A stretch of 64,000 bases of DNA from positions 30,391,257 through 30,455,256 of the forward strand of contig NC_067132.1 of NCBI RefSeq assembly GCF_021347895.1, given 5' to 3'. This DNA comes from Acanthochromis polyacanthus (lineage: Eukaryota; Chordata; Actinopteri; Pomacentridae). Of this stretch, positions 12,190 through 44,841 are shown piece after piece. Within the stretch, counting starts at the first letter, position 1. Every line of letters begins with the position of its first letter. The notes beneath the pieces are model-generated. The model worked only from the letters and a program-made list of their open reading frames with translations, searched no databases and had not been told where the DNA came from. A program made the position numbers and the translations under genes.

Positions 12190-13897
12190 AATGAAGACTG
12201 TGCAACCCAGACATTTAGTTTGTCTGTTTTTTGTTATTGGTGTAAAATGTGATAAAACATGAGAAAAAAAGAGCAGAAAACCTGGATGAGGACGCCTTCG
12301 TCTTTAAGTCTGCTCTAAACATCTGTCAAAAGGCTCAGAATGAGAGAAAAAGCACAAAGGATTCTCAGACGGACTAAACAGAAGATGAAAGCAGCCGCTG
12401 AGTCCTGAGACATAAAAAGTCCTCCATCATGAGCTTCTACTGAAACCTCAGAGGATCTTTACAAAGCTCCACTTTACAAACAACTAAAGACGTGATTTAT
12501 TTCCACAGAGGAAGGAAATGTGTGGAAACATGAGAGTTTGTAGCAGCTGGACTGCAGTGATTGTGAAGGAAACAGGAGAGACAGGATCAGGACTGATGGA
12601 AGAGAAATGGATGAAACAACAAGAAGGACTCCATGAAGAGAACATTGTGGAGAGTTCTACAGATCCAGACGCTCACAGATTTCAGAGCAACCAGACAGAA
12701 CATGTGACCTGCAGGAGGAATTCCATCTTCATGACTAAACATGTTTCAGAGGTTTTCTGCTGAATCTGATCCGGAAGACTTTGAAGGAGCAAAAGCTGAA
12801 GCCAGCAGCAGACTGACGCTGAGCTTCCTGCCCAGGTGGAGGTGGAGGAGGAGTGTGGAGCAGAAGGAGTGGAGGAGTCTCAGCAGAAGGACAGAGCAGC
12901 AGCAGAGCAGTCCACATCCACTCATGATCCTCTGTCACATCCACAGGAACACAGGGACCATGCTGGACAGCTGTTCTCACATCAGTTCACACTGCAGCAC
13001 TCACACTCATCTCCACTTCTTCTGCTTCCTGTCAGTCACTGCTGCATGAAGCTCTCCACCTCCCAGTAACATGGACCAGTCAGAGTCTGTACACACCAGC
13101 TGCTGCTGCTGCTTCAACCTCTGGACCATCAGGACACCCTTCATCCTCTCACCACAAACATCCTCCTGATCACCACCTCCATCTGCAGAGAGAAGAATAA
13201 AGATGAGAGCAGATCAGTGAGTTTGTAGAGACTCTTCATCAGCTGTCAGTCAGTGATGCAGCTCATCAGGATAAAGAGCAGCAGGACTTTAGACACAAGG
13301 ACACAGATCCAGATGTGACTCCTGGAGCTGAGCAGAGCTTCTGGTCTGTAGAAAGACCACGTGGTCCCTAAAAGTCACGCTGATGCTGCTAATGCTAATG
13401 CTGCTGCTAATGCTGCTGCTGCTGCTAATGCTAATGTTGCTGCTAATGCTAATGCTGCTTCTGTGAAATAAGAGGTGCTGGTCTGCAGGCTTCAGTCTCA
13501 CTGATCTCAGAGCTGTGACAAACATCACACTGATCAGCTGATCACTGTTGGAATGAGACAACAAACAGTGAGATCAGATCTGATGGACACTTTGATGAAG
13601 GAGGACCACTGTCTCTGCACATCTGGAAGGCTGTCAGCTGGAATCGGCTTTATTTCCTCAACACATCAACACAACAACAACAGTCGGCTTCACATCCATC
13701 AAACACACCATGACAACAAGCTTGTGGCTCCTCTGATTGGCTGACTGCTGTCTCTGTGTTTCTGTCTCCATTCTGCTCTCACAGCTTCACTGAGAAGCTG
13801 CAGGTTTACAGGAGACACTGGATCTTTGCTTTGATACTGACTGTGTTTAGTAGAAAACTGCTGGAAGCAGCAGAGACTGATGGAACCTTCTACTGAC
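12190..13897. other. Downstream of NLR LRR exons; no terminal exon identified
   Basis: The NLR gene should end here or further left. I searched the minus strand for a B30.2 (PRY-SPRY) exon and found none. The short frames here have no family signature. Confidence 0.35.
13378..13460. repeat. Mixed (GCT)/(AAT) trinucleotide repeat
   Basis: Alternating GCTGCT and AATGCT triplets in series. Confidence 0.85.
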
Positions 13898-35074
<21,177 letters not shown>

Positions 35075-35316
35075 TTCCAGCTGAACTCTGAGCTCTGAGA
35101 TCACTGCTGTCTGTCTGTCTGTCTGTCAGCAGGATTCCTCCAGAACTACCAGCTCACATTTCCTACATGTGGAGGAGAGGTGGACCGAGGCCAAAGAAGA
35201 ACCCAGAAAATGATGATTTCTGTTCAGCTCTGGTGTTCATTCAGAGCAACATGATGGATCTGAACATCTGTTTGGCTTCAACAAAGGTTCTGCTCCAGAT
35301 GTTGGCGTTTGGTTTC

Positions 35317-35520
35317 TAGGGCTGGACCTGAATATTCGGTCGCTGTGATGGTATCCGAATATTCGTTTTGAGACCCCCCTCCCGCCCCGCTGCTGCATCA
35401 CACGGAACTACCAACTCTGACATCCACACTTCACTTCGCACATGTTAGTATATTCGGATATTCGTCATTAATTGGGAACAAATATCCGGAGCCCAGAAAT
35501 TGCTATTTGGACCCGCCCTG
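35317..35520. mobile_element. Non-autonomous hAT MITE with perfect 8-bp target duplication
   Basis: Flanked by TTGGTTTC at 35,309-35,316 and again at 35,521-35,528. The ends are TAGGGCTGGACC and, read inward from the right, CAGGGCGGGTCC. The interior has CGAATATTCG palindromes. It is 204 bp with no frame. A related copy lies at 48,588-48,837. Confidence 0.85.
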
Positions 35521-35910
35521 TTGGTTTCGCTGTGAACTTTAAATTGACTAAACAAACTGATCTAAAACACATCCTCTTCAAGGACAACGTTCTATTTCAC
35601 AGTTTATAAAGAGCAAAGTTTAATAGTTCTTTCTGTGCTGATGCTCCACCTCATCCCACTGCAGCATTCATTTAACCTCCACATGAAGGCTTTAAATGCT
35701 TCTATTTACGAGGAAAACTTTACTCATCAATCTTGTGTTTCCTCTTTTCTTCTTTCCTCATCATCTTTCATCTCTGATAATAAATCCAGATGTTGTTACC
35801 CAAACACCCCAACAGTGTTTCCTCTTCCCGGACCTGCTTCTCTGCTGCACCAGCAGCTCTGTAGTTACCGAGATGTTTAAATATCTGCTACATTTAAAAT
35901 ATCGTAGTGT

Positions 35911-36094
35911 CTACAGATACGGACCCATACCCGTAGCCTGTGGCCTGCGGATACGGCACTTTACCTTTCCATAAATATTAATGAGCAATTATACAATGTT
36001 CGCCGTCAAAGGCATTCATATAAACTGCCTGCAATGTGCAGCAAACAGTAGTTAACCGGCCAGCTCTTCAGTGACCTTAACGGTCCGTACATAG
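35911..36094. mobile_element. Short deletion derivative of the 60.2-61.2 kb TIR element
   Basis: Left part (CTACAGATACGGACC, then CGTAGCCTGTGGCC and GCGGATACGGCAC) and right part (CTCTTCAGTGACCTTAACGG, then TCCGTAC) match the two ends of 60,164-61,173 in the reverse direction, with the middle missing. It abuts or overlaps the left end of the 7.6-kb element. Confidence 0.75.
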
Positions 36095-36542
36095 ATATAT
36101 ACAAACACTAGATGGCTCATGAGCGCTGTCAGCCTATGGGGAGCAACGTCGCCACATGGCGGCCATCTTGGGACAGGGCTGCTCGATCACTCATAACATT
36201 AAAGTCATTATGGAGGATGTTTTTTTTTTTTTGTTTAATTGGTCTGATTCACATAAAATGAATATACTGACCTTTAGTGGACTTGTATTTATGGTTTCTA
36301 AAAGAATAAAAAATAAAATAAAAATAACTGTGGACATGGCAGGACCTGAAAAACATCAGCCAATCAATGCGCTCGGACCGAGGCGTTTGGTTTGCTCCCT
36401 TTTCTGTCAATCAAAAATCTTCCGGCTCAGGCCTAGTTACGTAGATTACGTACGCCTTGGACTTACGTGTTTTCTGTATGTGTTGCTTTGGTATAGCTTC
36501 GTAGTTAGCTGGCGACTTGTTTTGCTCATCTTTTTTTACATA

Positions 36543-36638
36543 ATGGCAGATAAAGATCCAGGGGGACCCAGCCGTAAAAGACAACTTCACGAGTCCTACG
36601 CAAGTTTCTGGAGGGGGGCGTTTCTTCGTACATGTTAA
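36543..36638 (+). CDS. Candidate first exon inside the large TIR element
   Basis: An ATG preceded by a long promoter-like CpG-containing stretch starts MADKDPGGPSRKRQLHESYA, with a hydrophilic, basic character. It reaches a stop after 31 codons if unspliced, and no clear donor is seen. I do not recognise it. Confidence 0.2.
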   Translation: MADKDPGGPSRKRQLHESYASFWRGAFLRTC

Positions 36639-36749
36639 GAGGGGGGAGGTTTGAGGGGGGTGAGGAGAGGTTGTATGTGCGCATGCTACGTTCAAAGTCG
36701 TAGGAAATTAAATCTCCTCTAATGCCTTTAAAGTCAATGGAGCATGGAT

Positions 36750-38690
36750 TTTAAAATCACTGTAGATTGCTCAACTTTCAACCGATTTTACAACAGCTTG
36801 GTTTGTTATAAACGTCAGAGATGTACTTGTTTTACTGCTTACATAAGAATAATTAAAACCATTGAATTCATATAAAACTTATATTAAGTAGATAGGTAAT
36901 GAAGAAATAGCTATACACACACAGATATTATACTGTCAATCTTTAATATTTACAATATTCAAATAGACAAAATACATGATGAACAAATAACAAAAAAGTA
37001 ATGCTAAAATGAAAAATGACATTTGAACAAAAAAATAAATAATGCATAAAGAAAAATAATAACAAGGTTCCCACTCTTTTCAATAAATCATTTTCCAGGA
37101 TTTCTGCAGTGTCCCATAAACAACTGAAGTTACAACAATGGAGTGGGCAATTTTTAAGTTAATCTCGCCTTCTTTAAAAAACAAGATTAAAGGTTGATGA
37201 CCAATATCTCTAACTAGCTGCACAGCATCATGTTAAGCTTTTTGAATTTATTTATTTCTAAATCTCAGGCATGAAAATTGTCTGCTGGCTGTCTTTTTAG
37301 TCAAAGGTTATTTAGTGTCGTACTATTCTTAATTTATGGTTTGTACTTATATTGTAATCTTCACAGTTTTATCCTGCTGGTTTGAGGATTGCAGAGGACC
37401 TTCCACTTCTCTAAACTTCAGGCTGCCACTGCAAAAAAATAAAAAATGAACACAGATATCATCTTTTTTCAGCATAAATGGATGTAAATGTAATTTTATT
37501 ATTTAGCATTGCACTTTTTTTTATTACTATCAGCTTTCTAATGCACAGATAAAAACAAAGCTCAACCAAAATCAATGCACAACAAACACAGATGTTGTCT
37601 TTTCTTTTCATGAACCTGGTGCCTACATTACCCACAATGCATTTCGGCTGCAGGCTAACTAATCCAGGCATAGATGTATACGAACAATAAGTCTAAGGTC
37701 TCAATCAAAGTCTCTTAACAAGCAAATAAACACAACCACAACCACAAAGAATGTAATTTCGCCTAAAGATTCGGTTCTCAAAAAACGCTGGTCTCAGGAA
37801 AACCTAATAATTGAAAATCTGATTGTGTTCTCAGCCTTGAGTAGCCAGGCAGAAAAGACACAACTATGCCGCATTTTTCAAAACGAAAAGCTGCAATTTC
37901 GGAATTGAGCCCGAATCATAGCCACGTTAATAAGGTTTGTAATAAACTAAACCGTTTGTAAATCAATCAAGAATTGAGCGAGTTGTGAGTGTTAAAGTGA
38001 GGAAATCATCCACCTTACCATTGACTACAGTACAGCGCCCCAGAGCAGTCCCCTGTCCTAATGTAGTGATCGAATGAGTACTATATTATAGAATAATTAG
38101 TGTTTCTCATTCCGATTCACCACACAACAGGTAAGTGTCCAGAATAACCAGGATGGGAGGCGGACGGCTTACAAAATTACAAAAATTTATTACAATATAA
38201 ACCAAACAGTAAAATTCGGATAATAAATGGGGCTACAGCTACACAGTAGTCAATACAATTGTGCAAAATATGCCAAAGGCAGAAGGCGATTGTGCGTTGT
38301 GAGTAAAATAGCAGCCTATGAAACAAAGAAGGAAGAGGGTAGGGCGAAATGGTAGGTGGGACCGACACACTCACGAAATCCCGTAGGATCTACAACCACT
38401 GCAACCGTTTAAGAATCACCAATGATCAAATTTGACACGAAAGGGGTCACCAAATGTAAGGCCCACAACGAAAAGAAAGTAAACAAACAAAAACAAAATA
38501 AACCAAAGGCCCGTTAAAACTAAGTCATGGAGTGAAAGAAAAACAGTGACAGTCACCGCACTAGCAGACAGTCCTATAAAACAGTCAGAGGTTAAGATAT
38601 ATTCGGCATATTAAAGATCAGTTCTGCTGATAACATAATTAACCTATATGCCGTACCTTTACATCGTATACTCAATACTCAGACCTAGCC
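36750..38690. other. Interior of large TIR element, no gene seen
   Basis: AT-rich with short frames only. On the minus strand around 38,430-38,450 the sequence TTTGGTGACCCCTTTCG vaguely resembles the start of a retroelement leader, but no LTR pair was found. Confidence 0.35.
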
Positions 38691-38698
38691 TAGCTTAG

Positions 38699-38744
38699 CT
38701 AGACTGTATTCCCGTTATAAGGGATATACGGGAATACGGTCTAG
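38699..38744. repeat. Hairpin with 17-bp arms
   Basis: CTAGACTGTATTCCCGT pairs with ACGGGAATACGGTCTAG (one mismatch) around a 12-base loop. Confidence 0.85.
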
Positions 38745-39712
38745 CCCTCCTCCATTGACACATTTTGACAGGTTTTCAAGCTCCGAGCAGATCAGACCGA
38801 ACCAATCAGAGCACCAGAGGCGGGAGTTAACGATGCGTCATCTTCAGGGCCGAGTTGGCGACCGCAACAGAGCGAGGTTTCTTTCATGCGCTTTCCTGTT
38901 TTGCACCGGCTGAATTTGTCCTTAAAACCTCAACAAGAAGCAGCTCTTAAAGCTTTTCTTTTTAAAAAAGGATGTATTTTTAATTCTGGCAGGCTGTACG
39001 ATAGAATGCGTAATGCTGCCCTCCACTGTTGAAAGGGAGAGCTTAGATTTTCCTCAGGACCCCTGTAAGGCGAAGGAAGCTGTTAAAACTACAAAACATC
39101 ATGGCGGAAAGGCAATTGTTAGGTCGCTTAGTGATTGCGTCACACATGTGTTACGCTGATTGGCTCTCTCCAATTCAAGCTGTGATCGGTAGTCCCGCCT
39201 CTGGGCTAGATTTGGTTCAATGGAGCAGTTCCAGACTGACTTTATGTGTATTTGTAATACACAATATAAAGGCTGTCTGGTCCCCAGGCAAACTCAGACC
39301 AGCAGTGTGCGTAATATCATGATGACTGCCACTAAAAAGAAACACAAACTATATCTAAAACTCGTGTCCGGCGTTTCCGTTTGTTTTCAATTTATGTATC
39401 ATTGTTTAACAAAGCTTAAATGTGTTAGTCTAGTTCGATACTATAATATAAAGTTAGTATGACGCGATATGAAAATTTATTCCTGAGCTTCGCCTTCCTC
39501 TCATAGACCCCCATGTTATTCCAAAAAGCGCCGGTCGCTGCCGACCAATCAAGTTCGAGCTTCAGCTTTGTCATGCTGTCAATCAACGGTTACGCGCACA
39601 GCAAGCACGCCCATGCAGAGGTGGGCGAGCTACACACTACGCAACCGCGCGCACATTTGTTTTGCTTGTGGAGGAGAGAGCATCAGGGATCAGCAACTTC
39701 CAGAAAAGTTAC

Positions 39713-39897
39713 CAATCCCACGGCTTGTCAGGCCAAGAGACTGCAGGACGTTTTTTGGCTCGGGGTGCTCGCGTCGCTCCCCGACCACGGCCTCCATAGC
39801 CCGGCTGACGGCTTCGTTTAGATGCCCGACCTCTGGAGGAAGATGTTGGGGCGTCTGGGACATACTCTTCGTCAGAGGAGTCATGCAATTCTGAACT
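39713..39897 (-). CDS. Candidate exon inside the large TIR element
   Basis: An acceptor ending TTTCTATCTAG and a donor GTAAC bound a frame reading ELHDSSDEEYVPDAPTSSSR, then an R/G/K-rich part and PAVSWPDKPWDW. The acidic-then-basic composition looks like a real low-complexity exon of a transposon gene, but no domain is recognised and the partner exons were not found. Confidence 0.25.
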
Positions 39898-40719
39898 CTA
39901 GATAGAAATAAATAAACAATCTAACACATATACACGCGTAAATGCACTAAGTTTGATAAACAACGTCATCCAGAGGGATACACGAGTGTAATCACATATT
40001 GAAACTTTACTAGTTCGTCCTAGCAGATTCATGTTATTTTGGTATTAGGACAAGTTAGACTCAATACAGCATTCTAACGTAATTCCTTTATTATTTACTA
40101 AATGTACTAAATGTAGAAGAGGGGAAAACAGCAAAACAGGCGAGATGCTGCAGCACTCCGGGCACTTCTCTCATGTACTGCGCGCGTGCACAAATAAAGG
40201 GACGAAATCAGAGGGAGGGACCAACAGTGTTTTGGGAGACGCTGCGATTCAAACTCCGGACACGAGCTTTAAAGATCGCATTTAAATAAATCGTCTCTTC
40301 AATAAACATAAATACACCATCACATGACTTACAATCGCAGTCTCTGCTCAAGGTTCACACCGCAGCGTTCTGTACGCAGATGGCTGGAGAGATGCACAGT
40401 CTTTCCTTGATTTACTCCTGAGTTCCAAAAATAAAATATATTTATTAAACATCAGCATCTATGCCGCAGTCACACTCTAATGTTTTATCGGTAAAAACAT
40501 TTACATACCGCATCAAATGTTTGGCGTCCTTCATGCATCTAAATGCACTTCCCTGTCTGCGTACCGATAGCGAGAGGGGGAAAAGGGGAGAGCACCGCTT
40601 CTACTCAGCCTCCCAAAGTCTCACCAACCTTGTCATAAACTGTCGCTTGTCTGAGTTCGAGTCAATTGTTTGGCGTGCTTGACGCGTCTGACTGCACTTC
40701 ATTATCTGCGTACCGAGAG

Positions 40720-43398
40720 TAGGGTGACCAGACGTCCCTGAAAATCCGGGACAGTCCCTAAATTCAGCCGCTTGTCCCGGATCCCGAATTTTGCTCTAAT
40801 TGTCCCGAAATTAGCCATACACCTGTTATCACGGTCCAAAAACATGACTGCCGGGCCGCTGCCTGGCCGTCTCGTCTCAGGCCTTCATGTCTCAGGCCTT
40901 CTGCAGCCTGCGCAGTGGTCACTCGCGCATGAATTATGACGTTTGTATTATATTTTTTATAGGCGCGAAATGTATGCTATGCTAACACACATTCATTGTT
41001 AAAATGGAGGTGAACAATGCTCCGGAAAAATCTGATGAACCCCCAGCAAAGAAAAAACGTCTGTGCAAATACCGAGAGGAATGGACGAGGAAATATACAT
41101 GGGTAACGGCTGCATTTGGGGATGTAAATAAGGCGTTCTGTAAAGTGTGCCGAAAAGACTTTAGTATTTCTCACGGGGGAGAGTCAGACCTCAAGTCTCA
41201 CGCTAGCGGCAAGCAGCATGTAAATAACACTAACGCTGTACAGACCAACACTTTGCTATCATCATTCTTCAAGCCACAGGATGACTCAGTGTACAGTAAG
41301 GTTGCTGCTGCAGAGTTAACTTCTGTATTTCACTGCGTTTCTCATCAGCAGTCATACCGGTCCCTTGACTGCGCAATGAAACTGACACCAAAACTGTACC
41401 AAGATTCAGCCATTGCCAAACTCATAAGCTGTGGTCGCACCAAAGCAGAGGCCCTTGTCACCAATGTACTGGCTCCTCTTGCATCTGACTTCACCCATAG
41501 CCTTGGCACAGAGCAGCTCTTTTTTTCTATCGCTACTGATGCTTCAAATAAAGGCAATGTGAAAACATTTCCTCTCTCAGTGAGATTTTGGACCCCAGAG
41601 CAAGGCATTCAGAACAGAGTGCTGGATTTCTATGAACAGGCAGAGGAAAGTGCGGATGCAATCACTGACATGTTGTTAAAAAAGTTAAAGGAAAACAACC
41701 TCCTCATCCACAACGTATCAGCTTTCTCCGCTGATAATGCGCCAGTAAATTATGGCAAGCGACACTCAGTTTACCAAAATCTAAAGCAGAAAAACAGCAA
41801 GATCATCCCAGCAAACTGCCCAGCTCACATCATCCACAATGCAGTTAAAAGGGCCTGCAATGTGCTACAAGTCGATGTTGAAAACATAGTTCTTAAATCA
41901 TTCAACCATTTCAGCTGCTCCGCAAAAAGAGTTGCCAGTTTAAAAGAAATGTTTGAATTTGTTGATATGGAGTATCTTACCTTGTTACGCCACGTCCCCA
42001 CACGCTGGTTGAGCTTGCTCCCTGCAATAAATCGACTGGTGAGCATCTGGCCTGCTGTGAAAAGTTATTTTTTGTCGCTGGGCCAGGAGGAATGCCCCCG
42101 TGCCATTTGGGATGCGCTCAAGGGGCACGAGCATGGCGAACAAGATGATCCAAATGAGCTTGAAATCACGTTCTTCTTCCTTCAGAATGTTCTCAAAATA
42201 TTCTCCACAGCTGTCCTCAGTCTTGAAAGCAACAGTCTCACTTCAGTTGAGGTATATGGAGTGATGAACGACCTCCGAGTCAAACTGCAGCAGCGCAAAA
42301 ACGACGCTTTCTTTGGCACAAAAGTGGATGATATTATGGCTTCCTCTCCCAGCAATAAAGTTGACCGGCTACGCCAAGAGTTTAGCTCTTTCTTACAAGT
42401 TGCTGTGGATTACTTGGAGAAGTGGTTCGACTTTTCACAAACTGGATATCTCTACAATGTACAGTGTTTAAATATCAAGGAACAAAGAGAGATCAGATAC
42501 AGTAAACTTAAAGACGCAGTGTGCGCTCTTAACATGGAAGAGCATCTGGACTTGGATGAGCTCTATAACGAAAACTGCGCTCTGAAGAATGTATTGGCCC
42601 ATCTGGACACGAGCAGCAACTCAGTTGGCGATCTTTGGGCCCAAGTACTGAAGACCCCGTCCACGTTTCCGCAGTTTACAAAATTATTGTCCTTCGTCCT
42701 CAGCGTTCCTGTGAGCAATGCTTACTCAGAGCGGGTCTTCTCCATCATGAAAGGCGCTTGGACTGACGTGCGAAACAGGTGTTCAATGGAGCTTGTCCGT
42801 GCAGAGATAAAAATTAAAATGAATCTGGCTATGACCTGTGCAGAGTTCTACAAATTCATCCTGGAGAACAAGAAGGCCCTCTTTGCTGTGAAATCATCCG
42901 CGAAATACAGCAACAGCACCGAGTCGTCACAAAAGCCTCCTTCGAGGTAGAAGCCAGACTATGAAAGATGCGTTTTACCCTTTACCTTGTTATAATAACA
43001 GTCACTGATTCCCGTTTTTTTGTCTCATAGGCAAACAAATGAAGACAACACCCGTGGCAGCAGAGATATGGGAGAAACGTCATAATCTAATAAAAACCGT
43101 TGCCAAGAGATTTTAGTTTATGAATTAATTAGGCCTATGCTAAGAGTTTAAATGAATTAAAATTACCTTTTTTTTGTTCTGTTTTTAAGCAGGCCTACAA
43201 TGAACTGTTTTCAGTTGGGCAACTTGTCAAAATACAATGCTTGTTGTTAAATAAAACTATAACTTCTAAAGAAATAAATGTGTAAATGTCTTCGAAATTA
43301 ATAATAATAATAAAATTAAAAAAAAGAAAAAAGAAAAACAGTGTACCCCCCCCCGGCACAGCGTCCCGGATTTTAGTCATTGCCATCTGGTCACCCTA
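40720..43398 (+). mobile_element. Intact hAT transposon, 2679 bp, 8-bp target duplication
   Basis: ACCGAGAG lies at 40,712-40,719 and again at 43,399-43,406. The ends TAGGGTGACCAGA and TCTGGTCACCCTA are perfect 13-bp inverted repeats, and an imperfect inner repeat with ATCCGGGAC follows. The single open transposase frame, 5' leader and AATAAA signal near 43,089 all lie inside. Everything needed for an autonomous element is present. Confidence 0.95.
41004..42950 (+). CDS. hAT-family transposase with BED zinc finger, 648 aa
   Basis: DNA cut-and-paste transposase of the hAT superfamily. A BED-type zinc finger lies near residues 26-73 (C46, C49, H66, H72 from FCKVCRKDF and LKSHASGKQH). The RNase H-like core follows, with acidic candidates at SIATDASNKG (about residue 177) and SAFSADNAPVNYG. 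ANCPAHIIHNAVKRAC is a conserved segment of the same core. The C-terminal hAT dimerisation region reads VPVSNAYSERVFSIMKGAWT. The length is typical for the family and there is no stop or frameshift. The start at 41,004 is the first ATG after the leader and precedes a basic PPAKKKRL stretch that may serve in nuclear import. The gene is one exon, set 284 bp inside the left end of the element. Confidence 0.95.
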   Translation: MEVNNAPEKSDEPPAKKKRLCKYREEWTRKYTWVTAAFGDVNKAFCKVCRKDFSISHGGESDLKSHASGKQHVNNTNAVQTNTLLSSFFKPQDDSVYSKVAAAELTSVFHCVSHQQSYRSLDCAMKLTPKLYQDSAIAKLISCGRTKAEALVTNVLAPLASDFTHSLGTEQLFFSIATDASNKGNVKTFPLSVRFWTPEQGIQNRVLDFYEQAEESADAITDMLLKKLKENNLLIHNVSAFSADNAPVNYGKRHSVYQNLKQKNSKIIPANCPAHIIHNAVKRACNVLQVDVENIVLKSFNHFSCSAKRVASLKEMFEFVDMEYLTLLRHVPTRWLSLLPAINRLVSIWPAVKSYFLSLGQEECPRAIWDALKGHEHGEQDDPNELEITFFFLQNVLKIFSTAVLSLESNSLTSVEVYGVMNDLRVKLQQRKNDAFFGTKVDDIMASSPSNKVDRLRQEFSSFLQVAVDYLEKWFDFSQTGYLYNVQCLNIKEQREIRYSKLKDAVCALNMEEHLDLDELYNENCALKNVLAHLDTSSNSVGDLWAQVLKTPSTFPQFTKLLSFVLSVPVSNAYSERVFSIMKGAWTDVRNRCSMELVRAEIKIKMNLAMTCAEFYKFILENKKALFAVKSSAKYSNSTESSQKPPSR

Positions 43399-43400
<2 letters not shown>

Positions 43401-43474
<74 letters not shown>
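43401..43474. repeat. (GA)n
   Basis: Dinucleotide tract directly following the hAT target duplication. The target itself was the start of this tract. Confidence 0.95.
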
Positions 43475-43479
<5 letters not shown>

Positions 43480-43584
43480 ACTGCTTCCGCCACACCTTTA
43501 AAGGCTCCCCAGGGTCCTAAACCCATCCCCTTACACTAAGATGGCCGTCACGACGCCGCCGACTCCGTCTTGAGACATCTCGTC

Positions 43585-43650
43585 AATGACGTATATATAG
43601 AGCTAGACCGCTCACTGCTCGGCGGACAACAGCTCTATATATACGTCATT
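43585..43650. repeat. Perfect 20-bp hairpin near the right end of the large TIR element
   Basis: AATGACGTATATATAGAGCT (43,585-43,604) and its exact reverse complement (43,631-43,650) flank a 26-base loop. Confidence 0.95.
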
Positions 43651-43774
43651 GCATCTAGTGTTTTTTTTATATATCTATGGGTTCTAATATGACTGCTCCT
43701 CTACCGTTTCCTGTAAATCACATGACTCCAGCTAACTCCTCCTAGCTGTGGGCTTCCTTTCTTCAACAGATGTT

Positions 43775-44480
43775 CTGATGCTGCTCAGCTGAAGACACAT
43801 TTACTAACAGAGCTGTGGACAGACTGATCAGAGATGCGATGGTGCTGCAGTTGTTGTTCCAACACTGAAAGAAGAATGATGCCATTTGTAGGGGGCAAAT
43901 TGAGATTTATGTTGATTTTAACACATTCTTTCTCATGTGGATGTGGATGTGAATGGGAGGAGACCATGCAGTCTAACGCCACCTGGCTGAGGAAGCCGTA
44001 AGTGGAGCCCAAGGAGAAGGCTTAAAGACCAGCTGCCATGGCATCTGGGTGTGGCTGAGGACAGAAAAAGTTTTTTGACCATGTGGCTGCGTGAAGGAAC
44101 AAGGCCTTCTTAAAGACTCTTTAGTTTACAGCTTTGTTATTTTGTTTCAATTTATCTGCAATTCATTGAACAACAATACATGGAACAAATGGTCATTGGG
44201 ACCGACTGGATCAACTTTTACTCCTCATCTTTATCTGCATGTGTCAAGACAAAATCCAACTCAGCCATCAGTAGTAGTCGAGCAGCAGACTAAAGGGGTT
44301 GGCTGAAATTGCTATTACTTGACAAACATGTTTTCAGTCACTTATTAGGATCAAACTCTCAGGTGTGATCAGAGAACTGGAGCTCTGCAGAGACACCAAC
44401 ACTCCACAGGAGAACAGCAGTGATGCAGTGAGACATCCAGAGCTGTTCATGCTCTTTATGGGCCTAAAGTTCTGTCAAAA
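43775..44480. other. Intergenic, no gene seen
   Basis: Short frames only. Lies between the transposon cluster and the hus1 3' region. Confidence 0.4.
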
Positions 44481-44481
44481 T

Positions 44482-44841
44482 CATCCATCCATTCTCTATA
44501 CACCGCTTTCTCCTCACAAGGGTCATGGGGGGTGCTGGAGTCTATCCCAGCTGACTCGGGTGAAGGCAGGGGACACCCTGGACAGGTCACCAGTCTGTCA
44601 CAGGGCTACATATACAGACACACAATCACACTCACATTCACACCTACGGACAATTTAGAGTAACCAATTACCCTCAGCATGTTTTTGGACTGTGGGAGGA
44701 AGCCGGAGTACCCGGAGAAAACCCACGCATGCACAGGGAGAACATGCAAACTCCATGCAGAAAGATCCCAGGCCGGGATTTGAACCAGGGATCTTCTTGC
44801 TGCAAGGCCAAAGTGCTAACCACTACGTCACTGTGCAGCCC
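44482..44841 (-). mobile_element. tRNA-derived SINE-like element
   Basis: Read on the minus strand it begins GGGCTGCACAGTGACGTAGT, with an A-box-like GTAGTGGTTAGCACTT and a perfect B-box GGTTCAAATCC, so the head looks tRNA-derived. The body contains CTCCGGGTACTCCGGCTTCC and a tail ending in (ATGG)n. This is a very common dispersed repeat of teleost genomes; the body may come from the 3' end of a LINE. Confidence 0.75.

Larger units (their letters stand above)
40480..43500. repeat. Imperfect direct repeat split by the hAT insertion
   Basis: TGTTTGGCGT, then TGCACTTC and CTGCGTACCGA, then GAGAG and GAGCAC(C/T)GCTTC occur at about 40,517-40,610. They occur again starting at about 40,668, where the second unit is interrupted at ACCGAGAG by the hAT and resumes at 43,399. 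Confidence 0.75.
36090..43679. mobile_element. Large TIR element (7.6 kb, about 4.9 kb without the nested hAT)
   Basis: The left end CATAGATATATACAAACACT, continuing AGATG, is mirrored by the right end CATCTAGTG...ATATATCTATG. A perfect 20-bp subterminal hairpin lies inside the right end. Beyond the right end, sequence similar to 2,085-2,160 resumes, as expected for an insertion into NLR upstream DNA. I do not recognise the superfamily. There is no clear transposase; only two weak candidate exons (36,543 plus, 39,713-39,897 minus) are visible, so the element is probably decayed or non-autonomous. No target duplication is certain. Confidence 0.6.

Noticed and set aside
12690..13070. Overlapping frames of 77-102 codons as the last NLR exon
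   Set aside because: No B30.2 motif, no clear acceptor and several competing frames.
38400..38480. Possible LTR edge with primer-binding-like TTTGGTGACCCC on the minus strand
   Set aside because: No second LTR, no gag or pol similarity and no tRNA match that I can verify.
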